Shown here: in pieces, positions 11,255 to 19,364 of the stretch | Layout: each line of letters opens with the position of its first letter | Numbering within the stretch: position 1 is the stretch's first letter | IMG/VR virus record: IMGVR_UViG_3300002223_000020 | Coordinates: 1 to 27,672 of that record | Length of the DNA stretch: 27,672 nucleotides | Source: a virus | Reading direction: 5' to 3' (one strand) | The notes under the pieces: generated by a model | What the model was told of the DNA's origin: nothing | Database searches by the model: none | What the model saw: only the letters and a program-made list of their open reading frames with translations | Made by a program: the position numbers and the translations under genes

Positions 11255-14198
11255 TCGGCCTAATTTGACCACTTGGTTGTTGTGCTTGTGTTGGTAATAA
11301 TTCTCTTTGCGCACCAGTACCTACACCACCAGGAATAGGTAACATACGTAATGATTCTCTACCTAACTGAGTAGGATTAGCAACATTACCAGCAATATCA
11401 CCTATACCACCAACGACTGGACCAGCAACAAATTCTGTCCATGCATTTTTATCTAATGCCAAATAAAGCATATCAGATGCTAATCCAAATGCCCAACTTT
11501 GAAGTGCGCGATCTATAGAACGATTTAACAACTCATTATCACTACCAGTAAATCTACCTACATAATCAGCGCGATGCTCATATTCCTGTTCAATAGCTTC
11601 ACCAATATCTCTATTACCAATAACACCTCTAGTAGTTCCGATAATAGAAGATTTAATTCCACCAGTTATACCACCAGCAATTTGACTAAATCCAATAAGT
11701 AACGCAGTAGTTTTAACAGGATTCTTTTTCATCGAATCTTTAATCATCTTGCTCTGAATTGCAGCTTGTTTTTTAAAGATTAAACTCATTTGTCCTAATG
11801 CAGTACCAAATCCTGAAACTGGTTCACTAGCAAAAAGTGGAATATTTAATGGTGCAGTTAATCCTTGACTAATTTCTGCATTTCTGCCAGCAGCCATACG
11901 AATTTGATCAGATGTTAATTCCCTTTGTTTAATAACAGTATTAACATCTTCAAGTATTAAGTTAAATAGTTCTTTCTTTGCTTGCCAATTGTTAGGGTTC
12001 TTCTTAAGTTCTCTAAAATAACTTTTAGCTAAACCTTCACCTATTCCTGCTGCTTGACCACGTACAATATTTTCTGCTAGTTGACCACCATAAACTTTCA
12101 TTGGATTAAGTTTGCGCGTTTGTTCAAACACACCATGACTTATATCAATTAATGCAGCAGATTGATCAGTTATAGCTCTATTCTTTCCAATAAAATTTCC
12201 TAATGATTTAATATATTGTCTAGCATTACCTCTTAACATATTAGGAAGCTGATTACCAATAATAGAACTAATACCATAATTCTGTAATCTTAACCATGAT
12301 ACTGCTGTACGCGCAACACGAACTGATTGATCTAATGATTTGGCTATTTTTTCATCTCTACCAATAACACGTTTCATTATACTATGAGATAATTCAGGAT
12401 TAGACGTTTGCTCAATTAAATCAGCAATACCAAATTCACCTTTACCAGCTAAATCTAACCTACCAAATTCTTTAGTACGTGCTACAGATTTAGCCATTGA
12501 TTCAAGATGAACTAATCCTGACTTAGCATCAGTCTCATATTCAAATAACTTACCAAGACGTGAATGTTGTTGTGGAAGAATTAGCTCACCATATTTACGA
12601 GCATTAGTAATTATACGTTCTGCTTCTTTACGCGTTAAACCTTCCTTTACCATCTGATCTATTTTAGTAGGTAATTGTTCTAATGTTTCTTGCTTTAATC
12701 TACGGGGCCAATAACCTTGTTCAATTTTCTTAAATGGAATTTTCTTACCGGATGCAGTTTCAATCATCATTCCAGATTGTTCTGCTGCGTTACCTGCTAA
12801 TTGTTCTGCGCGTTTCCATTCAGCAATAGCACTAGCAACACGATCATTTGGAATTGGTAATTCACCTTCTACATATCTACCAAAATTAGCACGTTCTGGA
12901 GTAGTAATTCTAAGAATTGCATTACGATAAGGTTCAGCCCAATCTTTTAAATTAAATCTTTCTTGTTGAGTAAAGCGCGCACCTTTTCTAAATAGTTCAA
13001 TTCCTGCATCACCCATTGCTTTTAATCTAGTTCCAGCAAATGATAATGGGCCTAACTTATCATTTTCTCTTGCATAATCATAAATTACTTTTTGAACTTC
13101 AGGATTTACTTTTAATCCCTCATTTATAACTTTAGGTGATAATCCAGTTTTGTCGACTATTTTCGAAGCATCTTGTTTTATTACGTTACCTAATGATTCT
13201 AATTTAGTTTCACCCGGAAATTGAGTTGAAAATGGCCTAGTTGGTTTTTCTAAAATTGCACCACCTTCTGGTTGTGCTAATTTAATATCAAATTCTTTTG
13301 GCTTTGGTAAAGTAATATTAGACTTATCAGGAGAAAATAAATCTTTTTTATATCTATTAGGTACTAACGCTTCAAAAGCTGGGTCTAATAATGCTGGATC
13401 TTTAGGAGCAAATATAGTTCTTTCAGCAGCTAATTCTGGTCCAATATCAACCAGTTGTCCTTTTTCTTCTGGTAATAAAGTTCCAGGTTTTCTAACTTTA
13501 GCTTGGTCAGTTAAATCAATTAAATGCTGATTTGTAACATCTGCAATACCAGCTTTTCCAGATATAAATCTAGCAGGTTGAGACGTTTCTCCTATTGCTG
13601 GTAATAATGCACGCGGTTGAGATGGCGCATTTAACATTCTAGTACCAGTAGGAATTGGAGTTTCAGCAGGTAAAACTTCTGGTATATTTAAAGTACCTTT
13701 TGATTTTAATGGAGTTCTACCTTTTAATAATTTGGGTCCAGCCAACATTGCAGCAGGTAAAGCAACATCACCTAATAATGCAGGGATATTACCAGCTTGC
13801 CAATCTTCAGATATTTGATCAGGATTAGCACCGATTAATGTACTACCTGCGCGAACTAATCTAGTAGGTAATGATTTATTAGTATCAGTTAATTCGTTAT
13901 ATGGTTGCTCAATCATTTCTCGGCCCATTTGAACTTGCGCGTTTGGACCAATTAATCCAGCAGCTAAAGTTCTACCAGCAAATTCACCTAATCCTTTAAC
14001 TTGAGGTATAAATCTAGATAAAAATCCTTGACTAGCTTGAGGTAATTCAGGTTTAGTTTCAATCGCAGGAATATCTAAATCTTCTAATGAAGCATACATT
14101 TCATCCAAATCAGTGTCAGTTGGTGGAGTTGGTTTATCCCATTTAAAGGTAACAACAGCACCAGTTTTAGGATGTTTTAATTTAACATCTTGAGCCAT
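11247..14198 (-). CDS. Very large virion protein, probable DNA-ejection/internal virion protein
   Basis: A 983-residue protein, the last and largest late gene. It opens with a short beta-like region (VKLKHPKTGAVVTFKW), then a proline-rich, low-complexity stretch (~100-330). Next come long helices including QGYWPRRLKQETLEQL, and an aromatic/hydrophobic stretch SWLRLQNYGISSIIGNQLPN. Near the C-terminus are Gly/Ala hydrophobic segments (TALLIGFSQIAGGITGG). Long alpha-helical proteins with Gly/Ala-rich membrane-active segments at this place in podovirus late operons are usually ejected with the DNA. It also resembles the polyvalent-protein style of phage proteins. No catalytic motif was found. 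A perfect AAAGGAGGT ribosome site precedes the ATG. Confidence 0.65.
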   Translation of the reverse strand: MAQDVKLKHPKTGAVVTFKWDKPTPPTDTDLDEMYASLEDLDIPAIETKPELPQASQGFLSRFIPQVKGLGEFAGRTLAAGLIGPNAQVQMGREMIEQPYNELTDTNKSLPTRLVRAGSTLIGANPDQISEDWQAGNIPALLGDVALPAAMLAGPKLLKGRTPLKSKGTLNIPEVLPAETPIPTGTRMLNAPSQPRALLPAIGETSQPARFISGKAGIADVTNQHLIDLTDQAKVRKPGTLLPEEKGQLVDIGPELAAERTIFAPKDPALLDPAFEALVPNRYKKDLFSPDKSNITLPKPKEFDIKLAQPEGGAILEKPTRPFSTQFPGETKLESLGNVIKQDASKIVDKTGLSPKVINEGLKVNPEVQKVIYDYARENDKLGPLSFAGTRLKAMGDAGIELFRKGARFTQQERFNLKDWAEPYRNAILRITTPERANFGRYVEGELPIPNDRVASAIAEWKRAEQLAGNAAEQSGMMIETASGKKIPFKKIEQGYWPRRLKQETLEQLPTKIDQMVKEGLTRKEAERIITNARKYGELILPQQHSRLGKLFEYETDAKSGLVHLESMAKSVARTKEFGRLDLAGKGEFGIADLIEQTSNPELSHSIMKRVIGRDEKIAKSLDQSVRVARTAVSWLRLQNYGISSIIGNQLPNMLRGNARQYIKSLGNFIGKNRAITDQSAALIDISHGVFEQTRKLNPMKVYGGQLAENIVRGQAAGIGEGLAKSYFRELKKNPNNWQAKKELFNLILEDVNTVIKQRELTSDQIRMAAGRNAEISQGLTAPLNIPLFASEPVSGFGTALGQMSLIFKKQAAIQSKMIKDSMKKNPVKTTALLIGFSQIAGGITGGIKSSIIGTTRGVIGNRDIGEAIEQEYEHRADYVGRFTGSDNELLNRSIDRALQSWAFGLASDMLYLALDKNAWTEFVAGPVVGGIGDIAGNVANPTQLGRESLRMLPIPGGVGTGAQRELLPTQAQQPSGQIRPIR

Positions 14199-15394
14199 TA
14201 TTTACCTCCTTTATAATTAGGATTTAGAACCATTACTCCATTTGCATCAGGTATGTATTTTTTATCGGTATTAACATTAGTTGTTCCACCAGTTCTAGAT
14301 GTAGTTCCATAAATAAAGTTATTAATTTTATCATAATCTGATTTAGTTGGTCCTGTTGCTGGTCCAACTCCCATAAAATTACCAGGTGGCGTAATAGAAA
14401 AATTATTACTAGTTTGAAGTTTTATATACTTCTTCCATTCGGGATGTGTATTAGCTGCTTCTTGAGCTTTATTAAACAAACGAACTTTTCTTGCTTGTTC
14501 TGTTTCACCTGCTGTTGTAGATGCTCTAGGTGGTCTAGGAGTAGCTATATTTTTTCTAGTTTCTTCTCCACGAGCACCAATTAGATCACGTTCAACTTCA
14601 CCACGTTGTTCTATTAACCCAGATTGAACATTACCAGATGCTTGAATCTTTTGTAAATCAGCATCAAGTCCATAAGTGATTTTTTCCATATCACTAAGTT
14701 CATTGGACATAACTTTAGTTTCAACAGTTTTAGATGGATCTTGTGGATTAATACCAACAATCATTCCATCTAAACGGGTCTTTAAAATATAGTCTTTATT
14801 TTCAGCTTTAAATCGCGCAAGAGCTAACTTTCTATTATTTAAATCTAACGTAGCTTTATCTTTTTCTTCTAATCTTGTTAAATCTCTATCTTTTTGCTGT
14901 TGTAAAACTAGATTTCTTCTTTCTGTTTCATCTAATCTTCTATCAGCCATCGCTTGACTAGATAAAGCAGTATTAGATTGACGTTCTAAATTAGCTGCAT
15001 TTTGTAAGAATGGTGCGCGCTGTCTCCAATCAGAAAGTTTTTGATTATAATTAAAGTTCAAATAATCATCAACTGTCTGCATTGGATTATTACTACCTAA
15101 TGCAGCTACAAACGCGCCAACTCTACGTAATTTACCAGGTTGTTCTCTTTGTGGAAATTCACCTATAAATCTATTAAATTCATCATTAGCTGGAGTAGAA
15201 AAAGTTGGCATGTCAGACATACTTCTATCTAACATAGGTTGATTATTAGATTGACCAACTGGAAATATATCATTCTCTACTTCATCTACACCTTCACGCG
15301 CAGGATTCCAATATGGACCACCAGGATTATTTTCAGGGTCAAATATTCTCTTGAGCCTTAATAATTGTTGTATGTCAGGAAAGTTAATTGGCAT
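14198..15394 (-). CDS. Coiled-coil virion protein, probable internal/ejection protein
   Basis: A 398-residue protein. After a disordered proline- and asparagine-rich first ~100 residues there is a long, highly charged helix (about 120-200), rich in Arg, Lys, Glu and Leu (RRLDETERRNLVLQQQKDR). This is followed by a disordered, Thr/Pro-rich end. It shares a one-base overlap with the 983-residue gene downstream and is packed against the Gly/Ala-rich gene upstream. The three adjacent genes are typical of a podovirus ejection-protein cassette, though assignment is by context. Confidence 0.55.
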   Translation of the reverse strand: MPINFPDIQQLLRLKRIFDPENNPGGPYWNPAREGVDEVENDIFPVGQSNNQPMLDRSMSDMPTFSTPANDEFNRFIGEFPQREQPGKLRRVGAFVAALGSNNPMQTVDDYLNFNYNQKLSDWRQRAPFLQNAANLERQSNTALSSQAMADRRLDETERRNLVLQQQKDRDLTRLEEKDKATLDLNNRKLALARFKAENKDYILKTRLDGMIVGINPQDPSKTVETKVMSNELSDMEKITYGLDADLQKIQASGNVQSGLIEQRGEVERDLIGARGEETRKNIATPRPPRASTTAGETEQARKVRLFNKAQEAANTHPEWKKYIKLQTSNNFSITPPGNFMGVGPATGPTKSDYDKINNFIYGTTSRTGGTTNVNTDKKYIPDANGVMVLNPNYKGGK

Positions 15395-15396
15395 TG

Positions 15397-16728
15397 TTAT
15401 AACCCAACAGTCTTTCTATCCTGCGGTGTAAATATTTGTGGTCCAGTACCAGGATTATTTATATTACTAATTAAGTCAGGACGTTGTAATAACTTAGCAA
15501 CTTTCTGGAACCAGTTAAAGTTATTAGTATAATCCTTTTTACCCATCCGCATACCTTCTATTCTTAATGCTTCACCTTCTGGACCCATAGATCCTAATTG
15601 GTTATATAAAGCATCAATATTGGGTAATCCTAATTGTTTAGCAAATTTCTCTCTACCTATTCTTGTATCATTTCTATTTCTTGCATAGGCATCAGCAGCT
15701 ATAATTATTGCAGCAGCTACACCTCCCATTATTCCGCCCATTGCTAATGATGCACCTGCACTTGTACCTAAACCTGCCATCATACCTGCACTAGTTCCTG
15801 TACCTGCTGCTGTACCTACACCAGTACCAATACTAGTACCTGCACCTGTAGCTGCTATATCTGCAATTGGAACACCAGCACTAAATCCTGCACCTATAGA
15901 TGTTGCACCTGCACCAGTTCCACTAATACCACCTAATGTTGTAGCACCCGGAACTAATGAACCTGCTGCACCAGTACCAGAAACTAAACCTGCACTTGCA
16001 CCTGCTCCTGCACCAGCAGCACCACCAAATTTACCAAATGCATTAGCAGCTTGCGCGCCTTGAGATGCATAACCAATACCACGTCCTACATTATTCATAA
16101 CTTGCTCACCAGTACTAGGCATGTTATAAATACCACGTCGTATTGCTTCTGCTTGTAATATTTGATCTCCTAATGTTCTAGTTAATCCTGGTGAAGTTCC
16201 ATATAAACTAGTCATACCAGATAAAGCATTTAAATCTTGGTTTGACATAGATTCACCAACACCAGTCATACCAGATAAGCCAGCAAGTTTATTTCTTGAA
16301 ATTAATTCTGCTATTGCTGCTTCAACATTAGTATTAGCATCAGCTACATTAGCACCTTGCTCGCGTGCCATTTTGGTCATAGCAGCTGTATAATTAGGAC
16401 TATAACCACCTTGTAATGTTCTTTGTCTATCTACATTACGTTGCGCGTTAGCATAGACCGCGCGAATTGGACTAATAGCGCGCGCTCTAATATTTTCTAC
16501 ATTTATACCACCATCGGCAGCAAATTTACCATAACCTTCGCCGGCAGAAGTTAAGTAATTACTACCAGACCTATCACCACCAAAATAGTTTTTATACGAA
16601 TTCATTATATCATCATAAGATGATAGATTTCGTGTTAGACTATCTTGATAATTAGATGTATCAAGTCCAAGTCTTTTATCTAAAGTAGCTTGGTCTTGAG
16701 TGGCGCGCTGTCTATCACCTTTTGCCAT
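15397..16728 (-). CDS. Gly/Ala-rich membrane-active virion protein, probable ejection protein
   Basis: A 443-residue protein. The N-terminal half is helical and Asn/Gln/Arg-rich (TLDKRLGLDTSNYQDSL; DVANTNVEA type helices). Residues ~215-345 are an extreme Gly/Ala/Ser/Thr-rich run of repeated GTGAG/GASAG units ending in a hydrophobic helix (GGIMGGVAAAIIIAADAY). A soluble basic domain follows. Gly/Ala-zipper segments of this kind insert in membranes, fitting a channel-forming ejection protein. At the DNA level the run shows as imperfect repeats of CCTGCACCTG/CCAGTACC. It follows the GNAT gene with only three bases between. Confidence 0.55.
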   Translation of the reverse strand: MAKGDRQRATQDQATLDKRLGLDTSNYQDSLTRNLSSYDDIMNSYKNYFGGDRSGSNYLTSAGEGYGKFAADGGINVENIRARAISPIRAVYANAQRNVDRQRTLQGGYSPNYTAAMTKMAREQGANVADANTNVEAAIAELISRNKLAGLSGMTGVGESMSNQDLNALSGMTSLYGTSPGLTRTLGDQILQAEAIRRGIYNMPSTGEQVMNNVGRGIGYASQGAQAANAFGKFGGAAGAGAGASAGLVSGTGAAGSLVPGATTLGGISGTGAGATSIGAGFSAGVPIADIAATGAGTSIGTGVGTAAGTGTSAGMMAGLGTSAGASLAMGGIMGGVAAAIIIAADAYARNRNDTRIGREKFAKQLGLPNIDALYNQLGSMGPEGEALRIEGMRMGKKDYTNNFNWFQKVAKLLQRPDLISNINNPGTGPQIFTPQDRKTVGL

Positions 16729-16731
16729 AAT

Positions 16732-17109
16732 TCAAATCTCCAAAATTAATGGAGTTCCTTTACAAATCTTAAATCCTTCACTCATAAGATGATTGCGCCA
16801 TTGATCATCTTGAATAAAGACATGAATTGAATCATGACCTGTTCGGCGCGCTATATAACCAAAAATGTTTAGAGCTTGCTTAAGAGCTTTTACGCGAGTA
16901 AATTCATTAACACTTAAATCGGTAACTAATATTGCTTCTGCTAGAGTTTTTATACCACCTATTGCAATTATCTTATCATGTTTTTCTACTACAAATGCAC
17001 GTTCGATTAGATCAGTAAAATTTTCAATAGGGAATTCATTTTCAAAAAATTCTTTATGAATTCGTTTCAATTCATCTAAATCACGTTCTTCAAATTCTCG
17101 AATTATCAT
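16732..17109 (-). CDS. GNAT-family acetyltransferase
   Basis: A 125-residue protein with a GNAT-like order: N-terminal IIREFEERDLDELKRIHKEFF (alpha1), a beta pair with VVEKHDKIIAIGGIKTL, then AEAILVTDLSVNEFTRVKALKQAL (the beta4 and acetyl-CoA-binding helix region), IHVFIQDDQWRNHL, and a final MSEGFKICKGTPLIL. The canonical R/Q-x2-G-x-G/A loop is degenerate (VNEFTRVKAL), so catalysis is uncertain. Small GNAT proteins embedded in phage late operons recur in environmental podoviruses, and their substrate is unknown. It overlaps the endolysin stop by four bases. Confidence 0.7.
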   Translation of the reverse strand: MIIREFEERDLDELKRIHKEFFENEFPIENFTDLIERAFVVEKHDKIIAIGGIKTLAEAILVTDLSVNEFTRVKALKQALNIFGYIARRTGHDSIHVFIQDDQWRNHLMSEGFKICKGTPLILEI

Positions 17110-17429
17110 TTTACGCCATTATGTTCAAAACTATAATGATTACCATCACCAAATCTACCACCCCATCTACAAATAGGTGATAACGATTCCCAATATAATC
17201 CTAATGGTTCATGTGATTTAGTAGATGATAAATAAACGCCGTCTTTAAACAAATTAAAATCAACAGCTAATCTTATTGTATGAACTGAATTCTTTTTACC
17301 TAACCTAGTTGCTTCTTCGATTGATCTATGAGCATCACCAAATGTTAATTCATATCCCAATTCTTCTGCTTTAACAATTAACAAGCAGATAAGTTTAACG
17401 AATTGAGATTGCTTTTGTCTTAGAGTCAT
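17106..17429 (-). CDS. M15-family peptidase endolysin
   Basis: A 107-residue protein using ATG 17429, one base after the upstream stop; a TTG at 17450 would overlap it. The motifs are GDAHRS (31-36), H50-T-I-R-L-A-V-D57, and DGNHYSF with H98. H50, D57 and H98 are the expected zinc ligands of peptidase M15 (L-Ala-D-Glu or D-Ala-D-Ala endopeptidase). RWGGRF (88-93) is also typical of phage members. It would cleave peptidoglycan cross-links or stem peptides at lysis or entry. There is no signal peptide, so release would need a holin, which is not identified here. It lies between the receptor-binding gene and the GNAT gene. Confidence 0.85.
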   Translation of the reverse strand: MTLRQKQSQFVKLICLLIVKAEELGYELTFGDAHRSIEEATRLGKKNSVHTIRLAVDFNLFKDGVYLSSTKSHEPLGLYWESLSPICRWGGRFGDGNHYSFEHNGVK

Positions 17430-17430
17430 T

Positions 17431-18102
17431 TTAATTATATTCTTCAACAATAATTAATCCAATAGTTCCTGCGCCGCCTGCTTGATCTGTTGCACTATTT
17501 ACTCTTTGTCCACCACCACCTCCTGCACCATAACCTTCTGCTGCTACACCATCAGCATTAAAACCATCACCACCACCATTACCTAATAATCCAGATGCAC
17601 CACAACTACCAATCCATTGTGTAGAACTTAATCTCCAACCTCTTGTTGCACCTTCAGTAAATAAATTTAAATCACCACCAGTTGCTTGTACACGTGCTGG
17701 TTTACCTGTAGCGTTCATAGTAGTACCAGCAGCCATACTTCCACCACCGGGACCGCCAGGGGCAGTTACAACAGAACCAGCTTCATCAAATAAAGTATTA
17801 CCACCAGTTGTACCACTATTATTTCCTGCTAATCCGCCTGCGCCACCTGCACCAATTGTATATGTAAATGTTGCGCCTGGAGTTGTAACATATATTTTTT
17901 CCGCATATCCACCACTATAACCACCACCACCTACACCTACATTTCCTACTGCGCTATCAGCACCACCGCCACCGCCACCACCGCCAACTAATCTAACTTT
18001 TAATCTAAAAATACCATTAGGTACCGTATATGTAGCAGCAGTTCCAGATGTTAATAATGAAATAGAAACAGGTCCGGATTTTCCCGGAATAGTTTTTACC
18101 AT
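17431..18102 (-). CDS. Glycine-rich receptor-binding / tail-tip protein
   Basis: A 223-residue protein. The first ~40 residues form a beta-rich attachment part (SISLLTSGTAATYTVPNG, FRLKVRLVGGG). Runs of Gly follow (eight Gly at ~40-47, then GGGGYSGGYAEK, GAGGAGGLAG, GGPGGGS, GAGGGGG). This is the glycine-rich sandwich pattern of phage tail-fibre tip adhesins, in which Gly-rich loops contact the host receptor. The end GTIGLIIVEEYN is a conserved-type closing strand. It starts with a one-base overlap (TAATG) with the preceding gene. Confidence 0.75.
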   Translation of the reverse strand: MVKTIPGKSGPVSISLLTSGTAATYTVPNGIFRLKVRLVGGGGGGGGADSAVGNVGVGGGGYSGGYAEKIYVTTPGATFTYTIGAGGAGGLAGNNSGTTGGNTLFDEAGSVVTAPGGPGGGSMAAGTTMNATGKPARVQATGGDLNLFTEGATRGWRLSSTQWIGSCGASGLLGNGGGDGFNADGVAAEGYGAGGGGGQRVNSATDQAGGAGTIGLIIVEEYN

Positions 18103-18431
18103 TATGCAATCTCCACACCAACAGCATTAAAGCTAACTGTTGCTAATGTAGCATAAACACTTATAACGTCCGTTGTTTCTAATCCAATACCTAATGTAAA
18201 TGTAATAACTTCATTAGCCCCAATTGCAACATCATAAGCAATATAATGTTCATTAGAAGCTGCTGCACCCGCAGGTCTTAATGCAATACGAAATGTAGTA
18301 GGTGTAGCACTTCTATTAGCAACTACAATACTACTAACAATTGCTTGAGTAGCAGCAGGAACAGTATATAAAGTAGTTAATGTTGCTGCTAATGGATTCG
18401 ATTGTCCAAGAACTTGATATGAATTAGCCAT
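18102..18431 (-). CDS. Small beta-rich virion protein
   Basis: A 109-residue protein. A pattern common to small phage tail or capsid accessory proteins is visible: TTLYTVPAATQAIVSSIVVANRS ... TFRIALRPAGA ... EHYIAYDVAIGANE ... FTLGIGLETTDVISVYA. It looks like an all-beta jelly-roll or sandwich. It lies between small tail genes and the Gly-rich adhesin, so a tail-fibre assembly or decoration role is likely. Confidence 0.65.
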   Translation of the reverse strand: MANSYQVLGQSNPLAATLTTLYTVPAATQAIVSSIVVANRSATPTTFRIALRPAGAAASNEHYIAYDVAIGANEVITFTLGIGLETTDVISVYATLATVSFNAVGVEIA

Positions 18432-18656
18432 TTACATTCCACCTAATAACATTCCACCTAAAAATAAATCACCTGCACCAGCACCAGAATTTATTTGTAC
18501 CCACGCGCTACCATTCCAAGCATAAGTATCTGGTACGTTATCAGTTTCATACCAAAGATATAAAACTTGACTACTTACTGCTGGATTTGGAGTATACGCA
18601 GCACGAGCAGCAGCAGTTCCATATTGAATTACTTGATTAATCGCAGTATCACTCAT
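18432..18656 (-). CDS. Small tail-region protein with LFLGGMLLGGM end
   Basis: A 74-residue protein. Residues ~30-55 (VLYLWYETDNVPDTYAWNG) read like a small domain with a W-x-x-I/V pair, as in phage head or tail fibre proteins. The C-terminus is a short hydrophobic end, DLFLGGMLLGGM, after a GAGAG linker. Related motifs occur twice in the adjacent gene. Confidence 0.55.
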   Translation of the reverse strand: MSDTAINQVIQYGTAAARAAYTPNPAVSSQVLYLWYETDNVPDTYAWNGSAWVQINSGAGAGDLFLGGMLLGGM

Positions 18657-18658
18657 AA

Positions 18659-19081
18659 CTAAACACTATATGGAATATAAATGAAATTACCGAATCCATC
18701 TGATAATGGCGTAGGTGGTTCAACTCCATCGCTCATAACTACGTAATCAACTGAAGCAATCGATTCATCATTATTTTTATTACCACCACCCATTAACATC
18801 ATTATTTGTGGAAATGGATCACTACTAGCCGACGAAGATGATGAGTTATTTCTATTAACTCCACCCATCAATAACATAGCAGCTGGAAATAAGTCACTTA
18901 ATGTAATATTACTTCCACTGCCACCACCAGAACCAGATAAACTTATTGCCCTACTAGCTTTTAACTCAGTTGCTTCTAAACTATTAATTAATCCTAATAC
19001 AGTTTGATACAGAGCATTATTTTCCTTCTGCATCTTACTATTAGCAAGCGATGATTTAAGGCGCGCAATTTGATTAGCCAT
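18659..19081 (-). CDS. Tail-region protein with two [D]xFPxxMxLMGG repeats
   Basis: A 140-residue protein. It has an N-terminal coiled-coil-like helix (RLKSSLANSKMQKENNALYQ) and Ser/Gly linkers. Two copies of a hydrophobic motif occupy about residues 63-110: DLFPAAMLLMGGVNRNN and DPFPQIMMLMGGGNKNN, separated by a poly-Ser linker. A third, degenerate copy ends the neighbouring gene. The C-terminal ~30 residues form a separate region. Short Met/Leu-rich motifs of this kind appear in some phage tail-region proteins, function unknown. Confidence 0.6.
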   Translation of the reverse strand: MANQIARLKSSLANSKMQKENNALYQTVLGLINSLEATELKASRAISLSGSGGGSGSNITLSDLFPAAMLLMGGVNRNNSSSSSASSDPFPQIMMLMGGGNKNNDESIASVDYVVMSDGVEPPTPLSDGFGNFIYIPYSV

Positions 19082-19362
19082 TACGTTGTTTCAGGATATT
19101 GAGTCCAAACTGGTTTAATCCAAACTGTGAAATTATTTATCTTAAACCATTCATCTATTGCTGTTGTTTCTAATCTTAATACCATTCGTTGTGCAATAAA
19201 ATTAGCTAACTTAGTTGGCTCACGTCTATTAGTTGAAGCTAAAACTAATGGTGTAAGAACACTAGTTTCTATATTATCTAAACCTTTAAATGTAACGCGC
19301 AAGTTTCCACTACCAACTACTCTTATTGTGTAACCTGCATAATGATTAAGCTCGTTAGCCAT
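19081..19362 (-). CDS. Small hypothetical virion protein
   Basis: A 93-residue protein with alternating beta-like segments (YTIRVVGSGNLRVTFKGL, RMVLRLETTAIDEWF, FTVWIKPVWTQYP). It is bordered by virion genes on both sides and shares a one-base overlap with the following gene. No family was recognised. A tail or fibre accessory role is likely from position. Confidence 0.55.
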   Translation of the reverse strand: MANELNHYAGYTIRVVGSGNLRVTFKGLDNIETSVLTPLVLASTNRREPTKLANFIAQRMVLRLETTAIDEWFKINNFTVWIKPVWTQYPETT

Positions 19363-19364
19363 AA

